Positions 26,714-35,878 of a stretch of 48,199 nt of DNA are shown piece after piece. A model generated the notes under the pieces. The model made no database searches. It was not told where the DNA came from and saw nothing but the letters and a program-made list of their open reading frames with translations. The stretch is from NCBI GenBank assembly GCA_021823625.1, contig JAKANS010000020.1:1-48199 (forward strand), in the 5' to 3' direction. The stretch comes from a bacterium (GTDB taxonomy: Bacteria; Verrucomicrobiota; Verrucomicrobiia; Limisphaerales; J093). Positions within the stretch are counted from its first letter, which is position 1, and each line of letters begins with the position of its first letter. The position numbers and the translations under genes were made by a program.

Positions 26714-29461
26714 ATGACGACGTCCAATCCGTTCATGCGAACTCGATTGCTCAAGGTTTGCTCCTGGTTTTGGCTCGCCGCGGCGCTGCTGCTCCCGCGC
26801 CTGGCGGCGGCCGAGGCCGAAGAAGAACGCGCCGCCGACGCGCTGGTGCGGATGTTCCGGGACCACCTGCACGAATTCGTCGAACGGGACGCCACGCGGT
26901 TCGAAATCCAGTACACCAACTCGACCCGCCTGCCCGAGGTGATCTTGTTGCAGGCACAATCGCGCCTGGCGTTGGGACGATACGATGACGCCATCAGCCT
27001 GCTGACCGCGCAGCGGGCCCACGCCGGCGCGCTCGCGGACGAGTTTGCCTTCTGGCAGGCGCAGGCCCGGTTCGAGAAAGGCGACTGGAGCGCCGCCGCC
27101 GAGAGCTTTGCCCGCATGGCGGCGGATTTCCCGAATTCCTCGCGACGATTGGAAGCCGCTGTCCAGGAGGCGCTCGCCCGGTATCGGGCCGGCGACCCGG
27201 TCCAGGCCAGCGCGCGGCTGCGCGATCCCAACGGCCCGTTTCAAATCGCGTCGAAAGCCGCGCCGGCCAGCGAATGGACGCAGCGAGGACAGTTGTTGCT
27301 GGCGCAATTGCAGATCGGGCTCAACGACATTCCCGGCGGCGAACAGGTGCTGGCGCAAATGGCCAGCCAGGCGCTGCCGCCGCCGATCGAATGGCAACGC
27401 CAACTGCTGCTGGCGCGCGCCGCCTTCCTCGGGGGGCGCCTGCCGGAAGCGCTGGCACATACCACGAATCTCTGGACCAGCGCCACCAACACGCTGCCCA
27501 ACCCGTTGCTGGCCGAAGCCGCCGATCTGCAGGGCCGCATCTTCGAAGGCTTGAAGCAGCCCGACGCCGCGCTGGACGCCTTCGAGCGGAACCTGGCCAC
27601 CAACGCCCCGCCCACGCAACGCCGGCTGGCCTTGGAGAAAGTCGTGGAGATGAGCCGCAACCCTGGACCGCCGGGCCGCGCGACCCAGCGGTTGCGGGCT
27701 TTCGTGGACCAAAACCCGCAGGATGAACTGATCGACTTTGCGCGGTTCGCGCTCGGCGAAGCGCAGCTCCGCGAGTATTACCGGCTCGCCGATCCCGCCA
27801 CCGCGGTCACCCCGGAGAGCACCCAGGCCAGGACGAATGCGCTGGCGCAGGCGCGCGCGCAGTTTGAGAAGTTGCTGGCCACCCAACCCCAAAGCCCTTT
27901 CGCGCCCCGCGCGGAACTCGATCGCGGCTGGACCTTGTGGGAGGAAGGCGCGGCGCGGCTCGCCGACGCGCTCGCCGCCTTCCGCGGCGCCACCGGCCAC
28001 CTGCCGCCCTCGGCCGACCAGTCCACCGCCCGGCTGAAATGGGCGGATTGCCAGGTTCGCAGCGGCGATCTGCACGGCGCCTTGACCAATTACTGGGGGC
28101 TCGCGACGAACACGGTGGAGGCGGTGGTGCCGAAGGCGCTTCGCAGCCAGGCGTTGTTCCAGGTGGTGCGCACCGGCATCGAAGCCGGCGACCTGAGCGT
28201 CGCGAGCAATGCCTCCCAATTGCTCGCCCAGATGGACGCCGGGGGTGAAGTGGCCCAGCGGGCGGATTTACTGGTGGCGCGGGCATTGAGCCGCGCCGGC
28301 CAACCCGAGCCGGCCCGCGCCCAGTACGAGGCCTTCCTTCAACGCTACACGAACTCGCCATTCATCCCGGAGGTGCGGCTCGCCATCGGCCGGACCTTCG
28401 AAGATCGCGGCGACAACGGCGCCGCGCTGGCGGCCTACACCAGTTGGCTGGCGACCTACACCAACCGCCCAGGCATCCAAACCGGCCTGGTCGCGCAAGC
28501 CACGTTCGACCTTGCGCGCGTGAGCTACCGGAGCAATCCCGACGCGGCTTCAGTGGGCCTGCTCTCCAACTTCATCGCCCGTTTTCCGGGCAGCACCAAC
28601 GCGCCGCTCGCGCAATACCTCGTGGGCGAATACCTGCTCGGCCAGGGCGATTACGCCAAAGCGGAACTCGCGTTTCAGGACAAGCTGCTCGACCCCGCGC
28701 TGGCGCGGCCCGGCGACGAATTGCCTTATCGCGCGCGGCTCATGGCCGGCAAAGCCGCCGTGTTCCTCCAGAGCTGGCAAAACGCCCGCGAGCACTTCGA
28801 CTGGATCATCACGAACGGGCCGCTGCGCGTGGTTTCCTCGCCCATCCCGGTGTCGGTGGTGGCGGAGGCTTACATTTTCCGCGGCGACCTGTTTACGTTG
28901 GAGCCCAAACCCCAAGGCACCAATCCGCTGTCGGGATACGCGGAGGCGATCACGGCGTTCGCGAAGGTGGCAGAGCAATTCCCCACCAATGAACTGGCGC
29001 CGCGCGCCTGGGGCAAGATTGGCGACTGCAACCTCCAGCTCGCTTCGCAAGATCCCAAGCGTTACGACGCGGCCGCCGAGGCCTACAAAAAGGTGATCGA
29101 GTCCAACGCCGGTCCCCAGGTCCGCAGCATGGCCGAAGTTGGCCTCGCGACGGTGCTGGAAAAGCAGGCGATGCTCAAACCGCCCGCCGAGCAGGCGGCG
29201 CTCCTGGACGCAGCGATGGATCACTACCGGAGCGTCTTTTACGGAACCAACCTGCGCAAAGGCGAACAACCCGATCCAATCTGGGTGCGGCAGGCCGGTT
29301 TGAGCGCGGCCCAATTGGCCCAGTCGCGCCGCCAATGGGAGGCCGCCATCGGGTTGTATCAACGCCTGGGCAAAGAACTGCCTTCGATCCGCGATCGGTT
29401 CGAGAAGAAGATCGAGGAACTGCGCAGCTTGCAGGCAGGAGTCACCCCCAGTGGCGGGTGA
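26714..29461 (+). CDS. Large exported TPR-repeat protein
   Basis: A 915-residue protein with a signal peptide (hydrophobic LLKVCSWFWLAAALLLP, cleaved near AAA/EAEEE) and then tandem TPR or TPR-like helical hairpins along its whole length. Recognisable units include LGRYDDAISLLTAQRAHAG, FEKGDWSAAAESFARMAADF, and LGQGDYAKAELAF, with repeated PDAALDAFER-like and PTNELAPRAWGKIGDC motifs. This is the style of periplasmic or outer-membrane scaffold proteins related to the BamD/CpoB TPR class. It lies 8 bp after uvrA and is probably co-transcribed, though it has no known link to DNA repair. The Thr-Asn pairs (TN) recur at repeat boundaries. Function is unknown. An alternative start is the ATG at 26735. 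Confidence 0.8.
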   Translation: MTTSNPFMRTRLLKVCSWFWLAAALLLPRLAAAEAEEERAADALVRMFRDHLHEFVERDATRFEIQYTNSTRLPEVILLQAQSRLALGRYDDAISLLTAQRAHAGALADEFAFWQAQARFEKGDWSAAAESFARMAADFPNSSRRLEAAVQEALARYRAGDPVQASARLRDPNGPFQIASKAAPASEWTQRGQLLLAQLQIGLNDIPGGEQVLAQMASQALPPPIEWQRQLLLARAAFLGGRLPEALAHTTNLWTSATNTLPNPLLAEAADLQGRIFEGLKQPDAALDAFERNLATNAPPTQRRLALEKVVEMSRNPGPPGRATQRLRAFVDQNPQDELIDFARFALGEAQLREYYRLADPATAVTPESTQARTNALAQARAQFEKLLATQPQSPFAPRAELDRGWTLWEEGAARLADALAAFRGATGHLPPSADQSTARLKWADCQVRSGDLHGALTNYWGLATNTVEAVVPKALRSQALFQVVRTGIEAGDLSVASNASQLLAQMDAGGEVAQRADLLVARALSRAGQPEPARAQYEAFLQRYTNSPFIPEVRLAIGRTFEDRGDNGAALAAYTSWLATYTNRPGIQTGLVAQATFDLARVSYRSNPDAASVGLLSNFIARFPGSTNAPLAQYLVGEYLLGQGDYAKAELAFQDKLLDPALARPGDELPYRARLMAGKAAVFLQSWQNAREHFDWIITNGPLRVVSSPIPVSVVAEAYIFRGDLFTLEPKPQGTNPLSGYAEAITAFAKVAEQFPTNELAPRAWGKIGDCNLQLASQDPKRYDAAAEAYKKVIESNAGPQVRSMAEVGLATVLEKQAMLKPPAEQAALLDAAMDHYRSVFYGTNLRKGEQPDPIWVRQAGLSAAQLAQSRRQWEAAIGLYQRLGKELPSIRDRFEKKIEELRSLQAGVTPSGG

Positions 29462-29533
29462 ACGCCCCCGCCGCGCCGGCATCGCCGTTTGACAGCTCAC
29501 GGATGCGTCATTAGGTTGAATGCGTTCTAAGCG

Positions 29534-29872
29534 ATGACTACCGCGACGCAAACCATCGTTGGCCTGACTGAAAGCGCTGCCAGCCAAGTGAAGGAAACAC
29601 TGGCCAAGGAAGCGCCCGGCAAGCACCTGCGCGTGTATGTCGAGCAGGGTGGTTGCTCGGGTCTCCAGTACGGCCTGGTCTTCGACGAGCAGCGCGACAA
29701 CGACAGCGTTTCCGAGCAGATGGGACTGTCGGTGCTCGTCGATCCGTTCAGCGCGAATTACGTGCGCGGCACAGTGGTCGATTTCGACGACAGCCTGACC
29801 GGCGGGGGGTTCAAGATCCACAATCCGAACGCCCGCCAATCTTGTGGCTGCGGCAAATCCTTTGAGGCCTGA
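29534..29872 (+). CDS. erpA: A-type iron-sulfur carrier (ErpA/IscA family)
   Basis: A 112-residue HesB/IscA-type protein that carries and inserts Fe-S clusters into target apoproteins. The three conserved cysteines are present: C41 in QGGCSGLQY and C104/C106 in QSCGCGKSF. The domain begins after a short lead with LTESAASQVKETL. The N-terminus has no extra domain. A strong terminator follows (29907), so it ends its transcription unit. The family name is secure; the choice between erpA, iscA and the insertion protein HesB is not. Confidence 0.9.
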   Translation: MTTATQTIVGLTESAASQVKETLAKEAPGKHLRVYVEQGGCSGLQYGLVFDEQRDNDSVSEQMGLSVLVDPFSANYVRGTVVDFDDSLTGGGFKIHNPNARQSCGCGKSFEA

Positions 29873-29906
29873 CGGCGAAACCGCGGTCCGCCGCCGACCG
29901 AAACAG

Positions 29907-29937
29907 AACCGCCCGGTGCGATGCCGGGCGGTTTTTC
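29907..29937 (+). terminator. Intrinsic terminator after the Fe-S carrier gene
   Basis: A 9-bp GC-rich stem, ACCGCCCGG (29908-29916) with CCGGGCGGT (29924-29932), loop TGCGATG, followed by TTTT. It closes the uvrA/TPR/Fe-S carrier strand block before the ABC operon. Confidence 0.88.
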
Positions 29938-30100
29938 TGTCCCCTCCGGCTGAGCACCGCAACGCGCAGTTGTCTCCCGCCCGCCACTTCGCTAGCTTGG
30001 GGCACCCGTTGCCGGCGACCGGCGACTGCCCGGACCAGTTTGTCAGAAATCCGAACCCGGCAGGAGCCCGCGTCGGTTAGGGAATTGGATTGACCGCCTT

Positions 30101-31300
30101 ATGCCAGTGATCGAGGCCGAACAAACACCAGCGTCTCCGCCCGCGCGGAACGGCGACATCGTCGTGTCCGTGCGCGGCCTGACGAAAGTCTTCAAAGACT
30201 TCTGGGGCCGCCCGAAGGCTCGCGCGGTGGACAATATCGAGTTCGACGTGCGCCGCGGCGAAGTCTTCGGCCTGCTCGGGCCGAACGGCTCCGGCAAGTC
30301 CACCACGGTGAAGCTGATGCTCGGCCTGCTTTACCCCACCAAGGGTTACCTCGAGGTGTTTGGCCGCTCGCCGCGGCACGTCGCGACCAAGGAGCGGATC
30401 GGTTACCTGCCGGAAGAGTCGTACCTGTACCGCTATCTCGACTCGGCCGAGACGCTCGATTTCTTCGGCAACTTGTTTCATCTCAAGGCCGCCGACCGCA
30501 AGACGCGCTCCGAGCAGTTGCTCGAAATGGTCGGCCTGGGCCAGGTCCGGCGGCGAACGGTCGGCGAGTTCTCGAAAGGCATGCAGCGCCGCATCGGCCT
30601 GGCGCAGGCGCTCATCAACGATCCCGACCTGGTCATCCTCGACGAGCCCACCTCGGGGTTGGACCCGATCGGCTGCCGCGAGGTGAAGGACCTCATCGTC
30701 GCCCTGGCGCGCCGCGGCAAGACGGTGATTCTCAGCAGCCACTTGCTGGCGGACGTGGAGGACGTGTGCGATCGCGTGGTGATCTATTACGGTGGCCGGA
30801 TTCAAGCGATGGGTTCGTTGAAGGAATTGCTGGCCACGCCAGACCGGGTGCGCATCACGACGCCGGTGCTGCCGCGACCCACGTTGGAGCGCGTGCTGGA
30901 AATCTTGCGGCAGGAAGGCGCCGGCGACCAAGTCCGCGTGGACAATCCCACGCAAAACCTGGAGAGCTATTTCCTGAGCGTGGTCGAGCGCGCCAAGCAA
31001 ACCGAAGAGACCTCCGGGGCCACTTCCGGCGCGCGCGTGGCAGCGTACCTGCGCGGCGAGGCGGACCAGCCCGGCGCCCAGACGGACAGACTGCTCGAAC
31101 GGCTCACCTTGCCCTCAGCGGAGGAATTGCCCGCGCCCGTGGTCACAGCCCCCGCGCCGGCGGTCGATGAGGCGAAGCTGGCCACGCTCTTGGAGAACCG
31201 GCCGGAACCCGCCGCGCCTCCGCCACCCCCCAAAACCCCGCCAGCCGACCTGTCCAAGGCCGACGAAAAGCTGGCGGACTTGCTCGGAGGCAAATCATGA
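30101..31300 (+). CDS. ABC transporter ATP-binding protein with extended C-terminus
   Basis: A 399-residue ATPase of the ABC-2 exporter type. Walker A GPNGSGKST is at 60-68, the signature region reads EFSKGMQRRIGLAQAL, and Walker B with D-loop reads LVILDEPTSGLDP, followed by the H-loop ILSSHLLADVEDV. The domain ends near residue 250. A further 150 residues follow, Pro- and Ala-rich, including two related segments AKLATLLENR and EKLADLLGGK near the end. Such a tail is not part of the catalytic domain and may contact the permease or the partner protein at 32841. The stop codon overlaps a possible small reading frame (ATGA). Confidence 0.92.
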   Translation: MPVIEAEQTPASPPARNGDIVVSVRGLTKVFKDFWGRPKARAVDNIEFDVRRGEVFGLLGPNGSGKSTTVKLMLGLLYPTKGYLEVFGRSPRHVATKERIGYLPEESYLYRYLDSAETLDFFGNLFHLKAADRKTRSEQLLEMVGLGQVRRRTVGEFSKGMQRRIGLAQALINDPDLVILDEPTSGLDPIGCREVKDLIVALARRGKTVILSSHLLADVEDVCDRVVIYYGGRIQAMGSLKELLATPDRVRITTPVLPRPTLERVLEILRQEGAGDQVRVDNPTQNLESYFLSVVERAKQTEETSGATSGARVAAYLRGEADQPGAQTDRLLERLTLPSAEELPAPVVTAPAPAVDEAKLATLLENRPEPAAPPPPPKTPPADLSKADEKLADLLGGKS

Positions 31301-31452
31301 AGCTTCGCCCGGCACCATCGCGCCGCTCCATTAACGGAGACCTCGTGAAAACGTCGCAGCGCGGCCCCGCAGACGATTGCTCTGGTGATCGGCGGCCGTA
31401 TGCCGGGCCGCGGCTGGGCCCGAATTCCGCGGCGCGATCGACGCGCACTTGA
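31297..31452 (+). CDS. Possible 51-residue basic small protein (uncertain)
   Basis: A short open frame fills the gap between the ATPase and permease genes. Its ATG overlaps the ATPase stop (ATGA) and its TGA ends 4 bases before the permease ATG, an arrangement that suits translational coupling. The product is Arg- and Pro-rich (MKLRPAPSRRSINGDLVKTS...), with no domain, membrane segment or signal. It may only be a device that carries ribosomes across the gap, or a chance frame in GC-rich DNA. Confidence 0.3.
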   Translation: MKLRPAPSRRSINGDLVKTSQRGPADDCSGDRRPYAGPRLGPNSAARSTRT

Positions 31453-31456
31453 GCCC

Positions 31457-32836
31457 ATGCGATCGCTCCTGGCCATTGCCCGGCTCACGTTCAAATCGGC
31501 CTTCCGTTTCCGCCTGGTGCCACTGCTCGGGCTGCTTCTGATCGGCGCGGTGTTCCTTCTGCCCGCCGGCATCAAGGACGACGGCACGGCGCGCGGGCTG
31601 ACGCAAATCGTCCTGACCTACACGCTGGGCATCACCATTGCCGTGCTGGGCCTCACCACGCTCTGGCTGGCCTGCGGCACCCTCGCGCGCGACATCGACG
31701 ACTGCACGATCCAGACCGTGGTGACGAAACCGGTCGCGCGCTGGCAAGTCTGGTTGGGCAAGTGGAGCGGAATCATGCTGGTGAACCTGCTTCTGCTCAC
31801 CCTCGCGACCGGCGTGATTTACGCGCAATTGCTGTGGCGCGCCCGACGTCTGCCGCCCGCACAACAAGAGATCCTGCGCAACGAAATCTTCACCGCGCGC
31901 GCATCGTTGAAAGAGCCGCCGAAGAATTTCGAGCCGGAAGTGCAAAAGCGCTACCAAGAACGGCTCGCCAGCGGCCAGATCGCCAACATTGACCGCGCGG
32001 AGGCGCTCAAGATCATCCGCGCCAAGGTCAAGGGCGAACTCCAGGAAGTGCCGCCGGGCTACTATCGCTCCTGGGACATCGACATGAGTTCGGTCGCAAG
32101 CTCCGTGCGCGACCAGCCGCTGTTCATCCGGGCAAAGTTTTTCGCCAGCGAAAAATCGCCGTCCGGCACTTACACCGCGATCTGGGAAGCCGGCCCGCCG
32201 GACTCGCCGAATCGCGTGCGCGCCGTGCGCAGCCAGGCCGCGGAGACGTTCTATGAAATGACGCTCCCGCCGAATCTCCTTGATGCCAAGGGCATCCTGC
32301 ACGTCGAATTCATCAACACCAACGACGCCTCCCTGCTCTTCCCGCTCGAGGACGGTTTCGAGGTGCTTTATCGCGAAGGCAGCTTCACGCTGAACTACGT
32401 GCGCGGCATCGCGGTGATTTTTTGCTGGCTGGCCTTGATCGCCGCGGTCGGGTTGGCCGCCGCCAGCTACATGTCCTTTCCCGTGGCAGCGTTCGTGTCG
32501 CTGGCAATGCTGGTGGTGGTGTTTTCCAGCGGCACGATGAACACCATCATCGAGCAAGGCGGCATTCGCGAGGTCAACCACGATACCGGTGTCATTGACG
32601 TGCCGAGCGTCTTCGACCGGGGCAGCGTGGTCTTCTTCCAAGGCTTGCTGGGCCTGGTGAACCTGGTGAAGGACTTCTCGCCGGTGGACGCGCTCAGTTC
32701 CGGGCGCAGCATCACTTGGGGTACACTCGCCCGGGCCATCGGCCAAATCGTGCTGCTGATCGGCGGGCTGGTCGCTGCGATCGGCATCGCCATCTTCAAC
32801 CGCCGCGAGCTGGCGACGGCGCAAGGCAAGAGTTGA
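31457..32836 (+). CDS. ABC-2 type transporter permease
   Basis: A 459-residue membrane protein that pairs with the ATPase upstream. It has a hydrophobic helix near residues 17-35, two more around 50-75 and 100-120, a large extracytoplasmic domain of about 190 residues (125-320), and at least three helices in the C-terminal third. The segment ARDIDDCTIQTVVTKPVARWQVWLGKW between helices resembles the coupling region of ABC-2 permeases (TKPVSRWEFLLGK type). The start at 31457 gives the expected cytoplasmic lead. It is followed within 4 bp by the next gene, so the three form an operon. Confidence 0.85.
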   Translation: MRSLLAIARLTFKSAFRFRLVPLLGLLLIGAVFLLPAGIKDDGTARGLTQIVLTYTLGITIAVLGLTTLWLACGTLARDIDDCTIQTVVTKPVARWQVWLGKWSGIMLVNLLLLTLATGVIYAQLLWRARRLPPAQQEILRNEIFTARASLKEPPKNFEPEVQKRYQERLASGQIANIDRAEALKIIRAKVKGELQEVPPGYYRSWDIDMSSVASSVRDQPLFIRAKFFASEKSPSGTYTAIWEAGPPDSPNRVRAVRSQAAETFYEMTLPPNLLDAKGILHVEFINTNDASLLFPLEDGFEVLYREGSFTLNYVRGIAVIFCWLALIAAVGLAAASYMSFPVAAFVSLAMLVVVFSSGTMNTIIEQGGIREVNHDTGVIDVPSVFDRGSVVFFQGLLGLVNLVKDFSPVDALSSGRSITWGTLARAIGQIVLLIGGLVAAIGIAIFNRRELATAQGKS

Positions 32837-32840
32837 CGCG

Positions 32841-34355
32841 ATGACGCCCGTCTGGAAAAACCGCTTTCGGAAGCTCGCCCTGCTGGCGCTGGCCGTCGCG
32901 TTGTTGGTGGGATCTTCCTTCAGCCAGCGGGGGCTGAACCGCATGCGCGCCGATCTCGGCCTGACCCGTGTCGAACCGCTCGAAAACGCGCCGCCCATGC
33001 TGGTGTTCACCACGGTCGTGCTGGGTGGGTTTCGCGGCCTCATCGCCAACGCCCTGTGGGTGCGGGCGATGGAGTTGCAGGACGAGGACAAGTTCTTCGA
33101 AATGGTCCAGCTCGCCGACTGGATCACCAAGCTGGAGCCGCACATCCCCACCGTCTGGGTCGTGATGGCGTGGAACATGGCGTACAACATCTCCATCAAG
33201 TTCAGCGACCCGACGGTCCGCTGGGCCTGGGTCAAGCGCGGCATCGAGCTGCTCCGCGACCAGGCGCTCAAGTACAACCCAAAGGAGGTGGAGATTTACC
33301 GCGAGTTGGCCTGGGAGTTTCAGCACAAGATCGGGCACAACCTCGACGACGCGCACCTGTACTACAAGAGCCAGTGGGCCTCGGAAATGCAGAAGGTGCT
33401 CGGCAGCGGCCACCCCAATTGGGACGAACTCATCGACCCCAAGACGCCCGAAGACAAGGCGCGCGTGAAGATACTCCGCGAGAAGTACAAGATGGACCCG
33501 GTCAAGATGAAGGAGACCGACGAGAAGTATGGACCGCTCGAATGGCGCCTGCCCGAGGCCAGCGCGATCTACTGGGCCAACGTCGGCCGCGGCGTGGTTC
33601 GCAATCGGGACCAGCTCATCAAACTCCGCCGTATCATCTATCAATCCCTGCTGCTCGCCTTCCATCGCGGCCGCTTGCTCATGAACACCCCGGACGGCTC
33701 GGTCGTCTTCGAGCCGAACCTCGACATCTTCCCCAAGCTGCACGCCGCCTACGAGGAGATGATCGACAAGGATCCCGAGATGCGGGACAACATCCAGCGC
33801 GCCCACCGGAACGCCCTCCTCGACGCGATCTATTTCTTCTTCGTCCACCAGCGCATCCAAGAAGCCAACCACTGGCTCGCGGTGCTCAAGCAGCTTTACC
33901 CGAAAGACTACCCGGCCAACCTCTCGCTCGAAGATTACGTCCTCAAGCGCGTCGGCGAAGACGTGGGCGAGACCGACATGGACAAAACGATCTCCAACAT
34001 ACGCGGCGCGCTCACGCAATCCTTCATCAACCTCGCGCTCGGCGAAGATGACCAGGCGCAAGGCTACTTCCTGCTCGCACGCAACATCTGGAACCGCTAC
34101 ATGGGCAAGATCGTGGGCGGGCCGTCCGAGAAACGCGTTGGCCTGCCAGCGCTGGACCTGATGCGCAAGGAAGTGTTGGACTCGCTCCTGCAATCGCTGC
34201 GGCCAGAAATGGCCGCGGCGCTGCGAACGCGCCTGAACCTGCCGGCACCCAGTGCCACGAACGCGCCGCCGGCCGCCATCACGCCCCCGCCGGCCACGAC
34301 CAACGCGCCGCCGGCCACTTCGGCCCCCTCAACGACCAACGCGCCAGCGCGGTAG
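32841..34355 (+). CDS. Conserved membrane-anchored protein of unknown function, ABC operon partner
   Basis: A 504-residue protein with one N-terminal transmembrane helix (residues 12-28) and a large helical domain. Residues about 55-200 resemble TPR-like helices (LVFTTVVLGGFRGLIANALW, KFFEMVQLADWITKLEPHIP), followed by HKIGHNLDDAHLYYK. The C-terminus is a low-complexity Ala-Pro-Thr-Asn tail (NAPPAAITPPPATTNAPPAT). I know of no characterised homologue. It starts 4 bp after the permease gene and is therefore very probably part of the transporter. The tail and the Pro-rich ATPase tail are a shared oddity. It could be an accessory or scaffold subunit. Confidence 0.8.
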   Translation: MTPVWKNRFRKLALLALAVALLVGSSFSQRGLNRMRADLGLTRVEPLENAPPMLVFTTVVLGGFRGLIANALWVRAMELQDEDKFFEMVQLADWITKLEPHIPTVWVVMAWNMAYNISIKFSDPTVRWAWVKRGIELLRDQALKYNPKEVEIYRELAWEFQHKIGHNLDDAHLYYKSQWASEMQKVLGSGHPNWDELIDPKTPEDKARVKILREKYKMDPVKMKETDEKYGPLEWRLPEASAIYWANVGRGVVRNRDQLIKLRRIIYQSLLLAFHRGRLLMNTPDGSVVFEPNLDIFPKLHAAYEEMIDKDPEMRDNIQRAHRNALLDAIYFFFVHQRIQEANHWLAVLKQLYPKDYPANLSLEDYVLKRVGEDVGETDMDKTISNIRGALTQSFINLALGEDDQAQGYFLLARNIWNRYMGKIVGGPSEKRVGLPALDLMRKEVLDSLLQSLRPEMAAALRTRLNLPAPSATNAPPAAITPPPATTNAPPATSAPSTTNAPAR

Positions 34356-34422
34356 CCCGCGGTGAAGTGCGCGACCGTCACTGGACGCGCAAACGGCGCC
34401 GCATCCCCGCGCGCCCCGCGCC

Positions 34423-35742
34423 TCACGCCTCTTTCAGGTACGGCAACTTCCACGGTGCCCGGTAATGTGGCACCACCAGGCGGTTTGCCTCCTCGTCGCC
34501 GACGACTCGCTCGTTGGCGTGGTCCCAGACGATCCGGCGGCCGGTGCGGAGCGCGAGGTTGCCCAGGTGCGCCACCGTCGAGACCTGTTGCCCGACTTCG
34601 AGGTGCTCGACCGGTTGCTTCCGCGATTTCACGCAGTCGAGGAAGTTGCGGACGTGCGCCGGCCGCGGGTCCGCGCCGCCGGGAAACTTCTTGGGCTCCA
34701 GCGCATCCTTGGTCGGTTCGCGCTGAATTTCCCAGCCGCTGTCGTTGATGACCAGCGTGCCTTCGGTGCCCACGAACGCCATGCCCCACGGCCGGTTGTA
34801 CAGTCCCAGGCCGATGCCGACCTTGTGTTCCCACACCAGCGTATAGCTCGGGAATTCATAGACAGTGATCTGCGTGTCCGGCGTTTCCGAGTTGTCCTGG
34901 AGCACGTATTTGCCGCCGCTGGACATCACGGCCTTGGGCGGTTCCGCGCCCATGCCCCAAAGCAGAACTTGCAGCAAGTGTACGCCCCAGTCGGTCATCA
35001 ACCCGCCGGCATAGTCCCAGAACCAGCGGAAGTTGAAATGGAACCGATTGGGGTTGAACGCCCGTTTCGGCGCCGGGCCCAGCCACATATCGTAATCCAC
35101 GCCGTCGGGTGGGTCACCGTCCGGTGGATTACCGATGGGCTTGATCCAATCGAGATACGCCCACGCGCGCACGAGGCCCACCTTGCCCAGCTTGCCGGAC
35201 CGGACGAACGCCGTCGCCTCCGCGTAGGTCGGGCTGCTCAGGCGATGGGCGCCCATCTGACACACGCGGTTGTGGCGCTTGGCCGCCTCGATCATCGCGC
35301 GGCCTTCGGCGATCGTGAGTGCCAGCGGCTTTTCGACATACACGTCTTTGCCGGCCTGGCACGCCATCACGGTGGGCAAGGCGTGCCAGTGGTCCGGCGT
35401 GGCGATCAACACGGCGTCCAGGTTCTCGTGATCGAGCAACTGGCGGAAGTCCTTCACCGTTTCCGGTTTGGTGCCGCGCTTTTCCTGAACCAAAGCAACT
35501 GCCTCGGCCAGCTTGGCGTCGTCCACGTCGCAGACGACGGGGCACTCGACCTCCGGGTTGAGAAAGAAGGTGTCGAGATCGCCTTTGCCCATGCCGCCGC
35601 AGCCGATGACGCCGAGCCGGACCTTCGCGCTGGGGGAGACGACGGCCGCAGACCGGGCAACCGCCAGGCCCCCCAAGACGGGCGTTGCCGCTGCCAGGAG
35701 GGAGGATTGCTGAAGAAACTTACGCCGGGTGATGGTTTTCAT
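34423..35742 (-). CDS. Gfo/Idh/MocA-family oxidoreductase, Tat-exported (second copy)
   Basis: A 439-residue dehydrogenase paralogous to the one at 2303. The Tat signal TRRKFLQQ is at 5-12, then a hydrophobic stretch, then the Rossmann motif GVIGCGGMGKG at 44-54 and EKP at 137-139 (VYVEKPLAL). It shares ATPDHWHALPT and the closing YRAPWKLP with the first copy. The start at 35742 fits the signal peptide; the long upstream frame to 36081 runs into the IS4-like element and is not coding. The minus orientation and lack of neighbours on its strand suggest a single-gene unit. The substrate is unknown. Confidence 0.9.
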   Translation of the reverse strand: MKTITRRKFLQQSSLLAAATPVLGGLAVARSAAVVSPSAKVRLGVIGCGGMGKGDLDTFFLNPEVECPVVCDVDDAKLAEAVALVQEKRGTKPETVKDFRQLLDHENLDAVLIATPDHWHALPTVMACQAGKDVYVEKPLALTIAEGRAMIEAAKRHNRVCQMGAHRLSSPTYAEATAFVRSGKLGKVGLVRAWAYLDWIKPIGNPPDGDPPDGVDYDMWLGPAPKRAFNPNRFHFNFRWFWDYAGGLMTDWGVHLLQVLLWGMGAEPPKAVMSSGGKYVLQDNSETPDTQITVYEFPSYTLVWEHKVGIGLGLYNRPWGMAFVGTEGTLVINDSGWEIQREPTKDALEPKKFPGGADPRPAHVRNFLDCVKSRKQPVEHLEVGQQVSTVAHLGNLALRTGRRIVWDHANERVVGDEEANRLVVPHYRAPWKLPYLKEA

Positions 35743-35878
35743 GTGTCGGTGCTGGCTCAGTCTCGCTAGTCCCGCGCGGATTGGCGATGGCAAATTCGCG
35801 GGCCGTCTCGGGCCAGCGCCCGATTTGGCGTTGCCCTCCGGGCGGGGTGGCCGCATGTTTTTTCGAACCGCATCTACT

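Noticed and set aside
31331-33277. 648-residue minus-strand frame opposite the ABC permease
   Set aside because: Antisense shadow; the plus-strand permease has hydrophobic helices and operon spacing, and this frame has neither domain nor start support.
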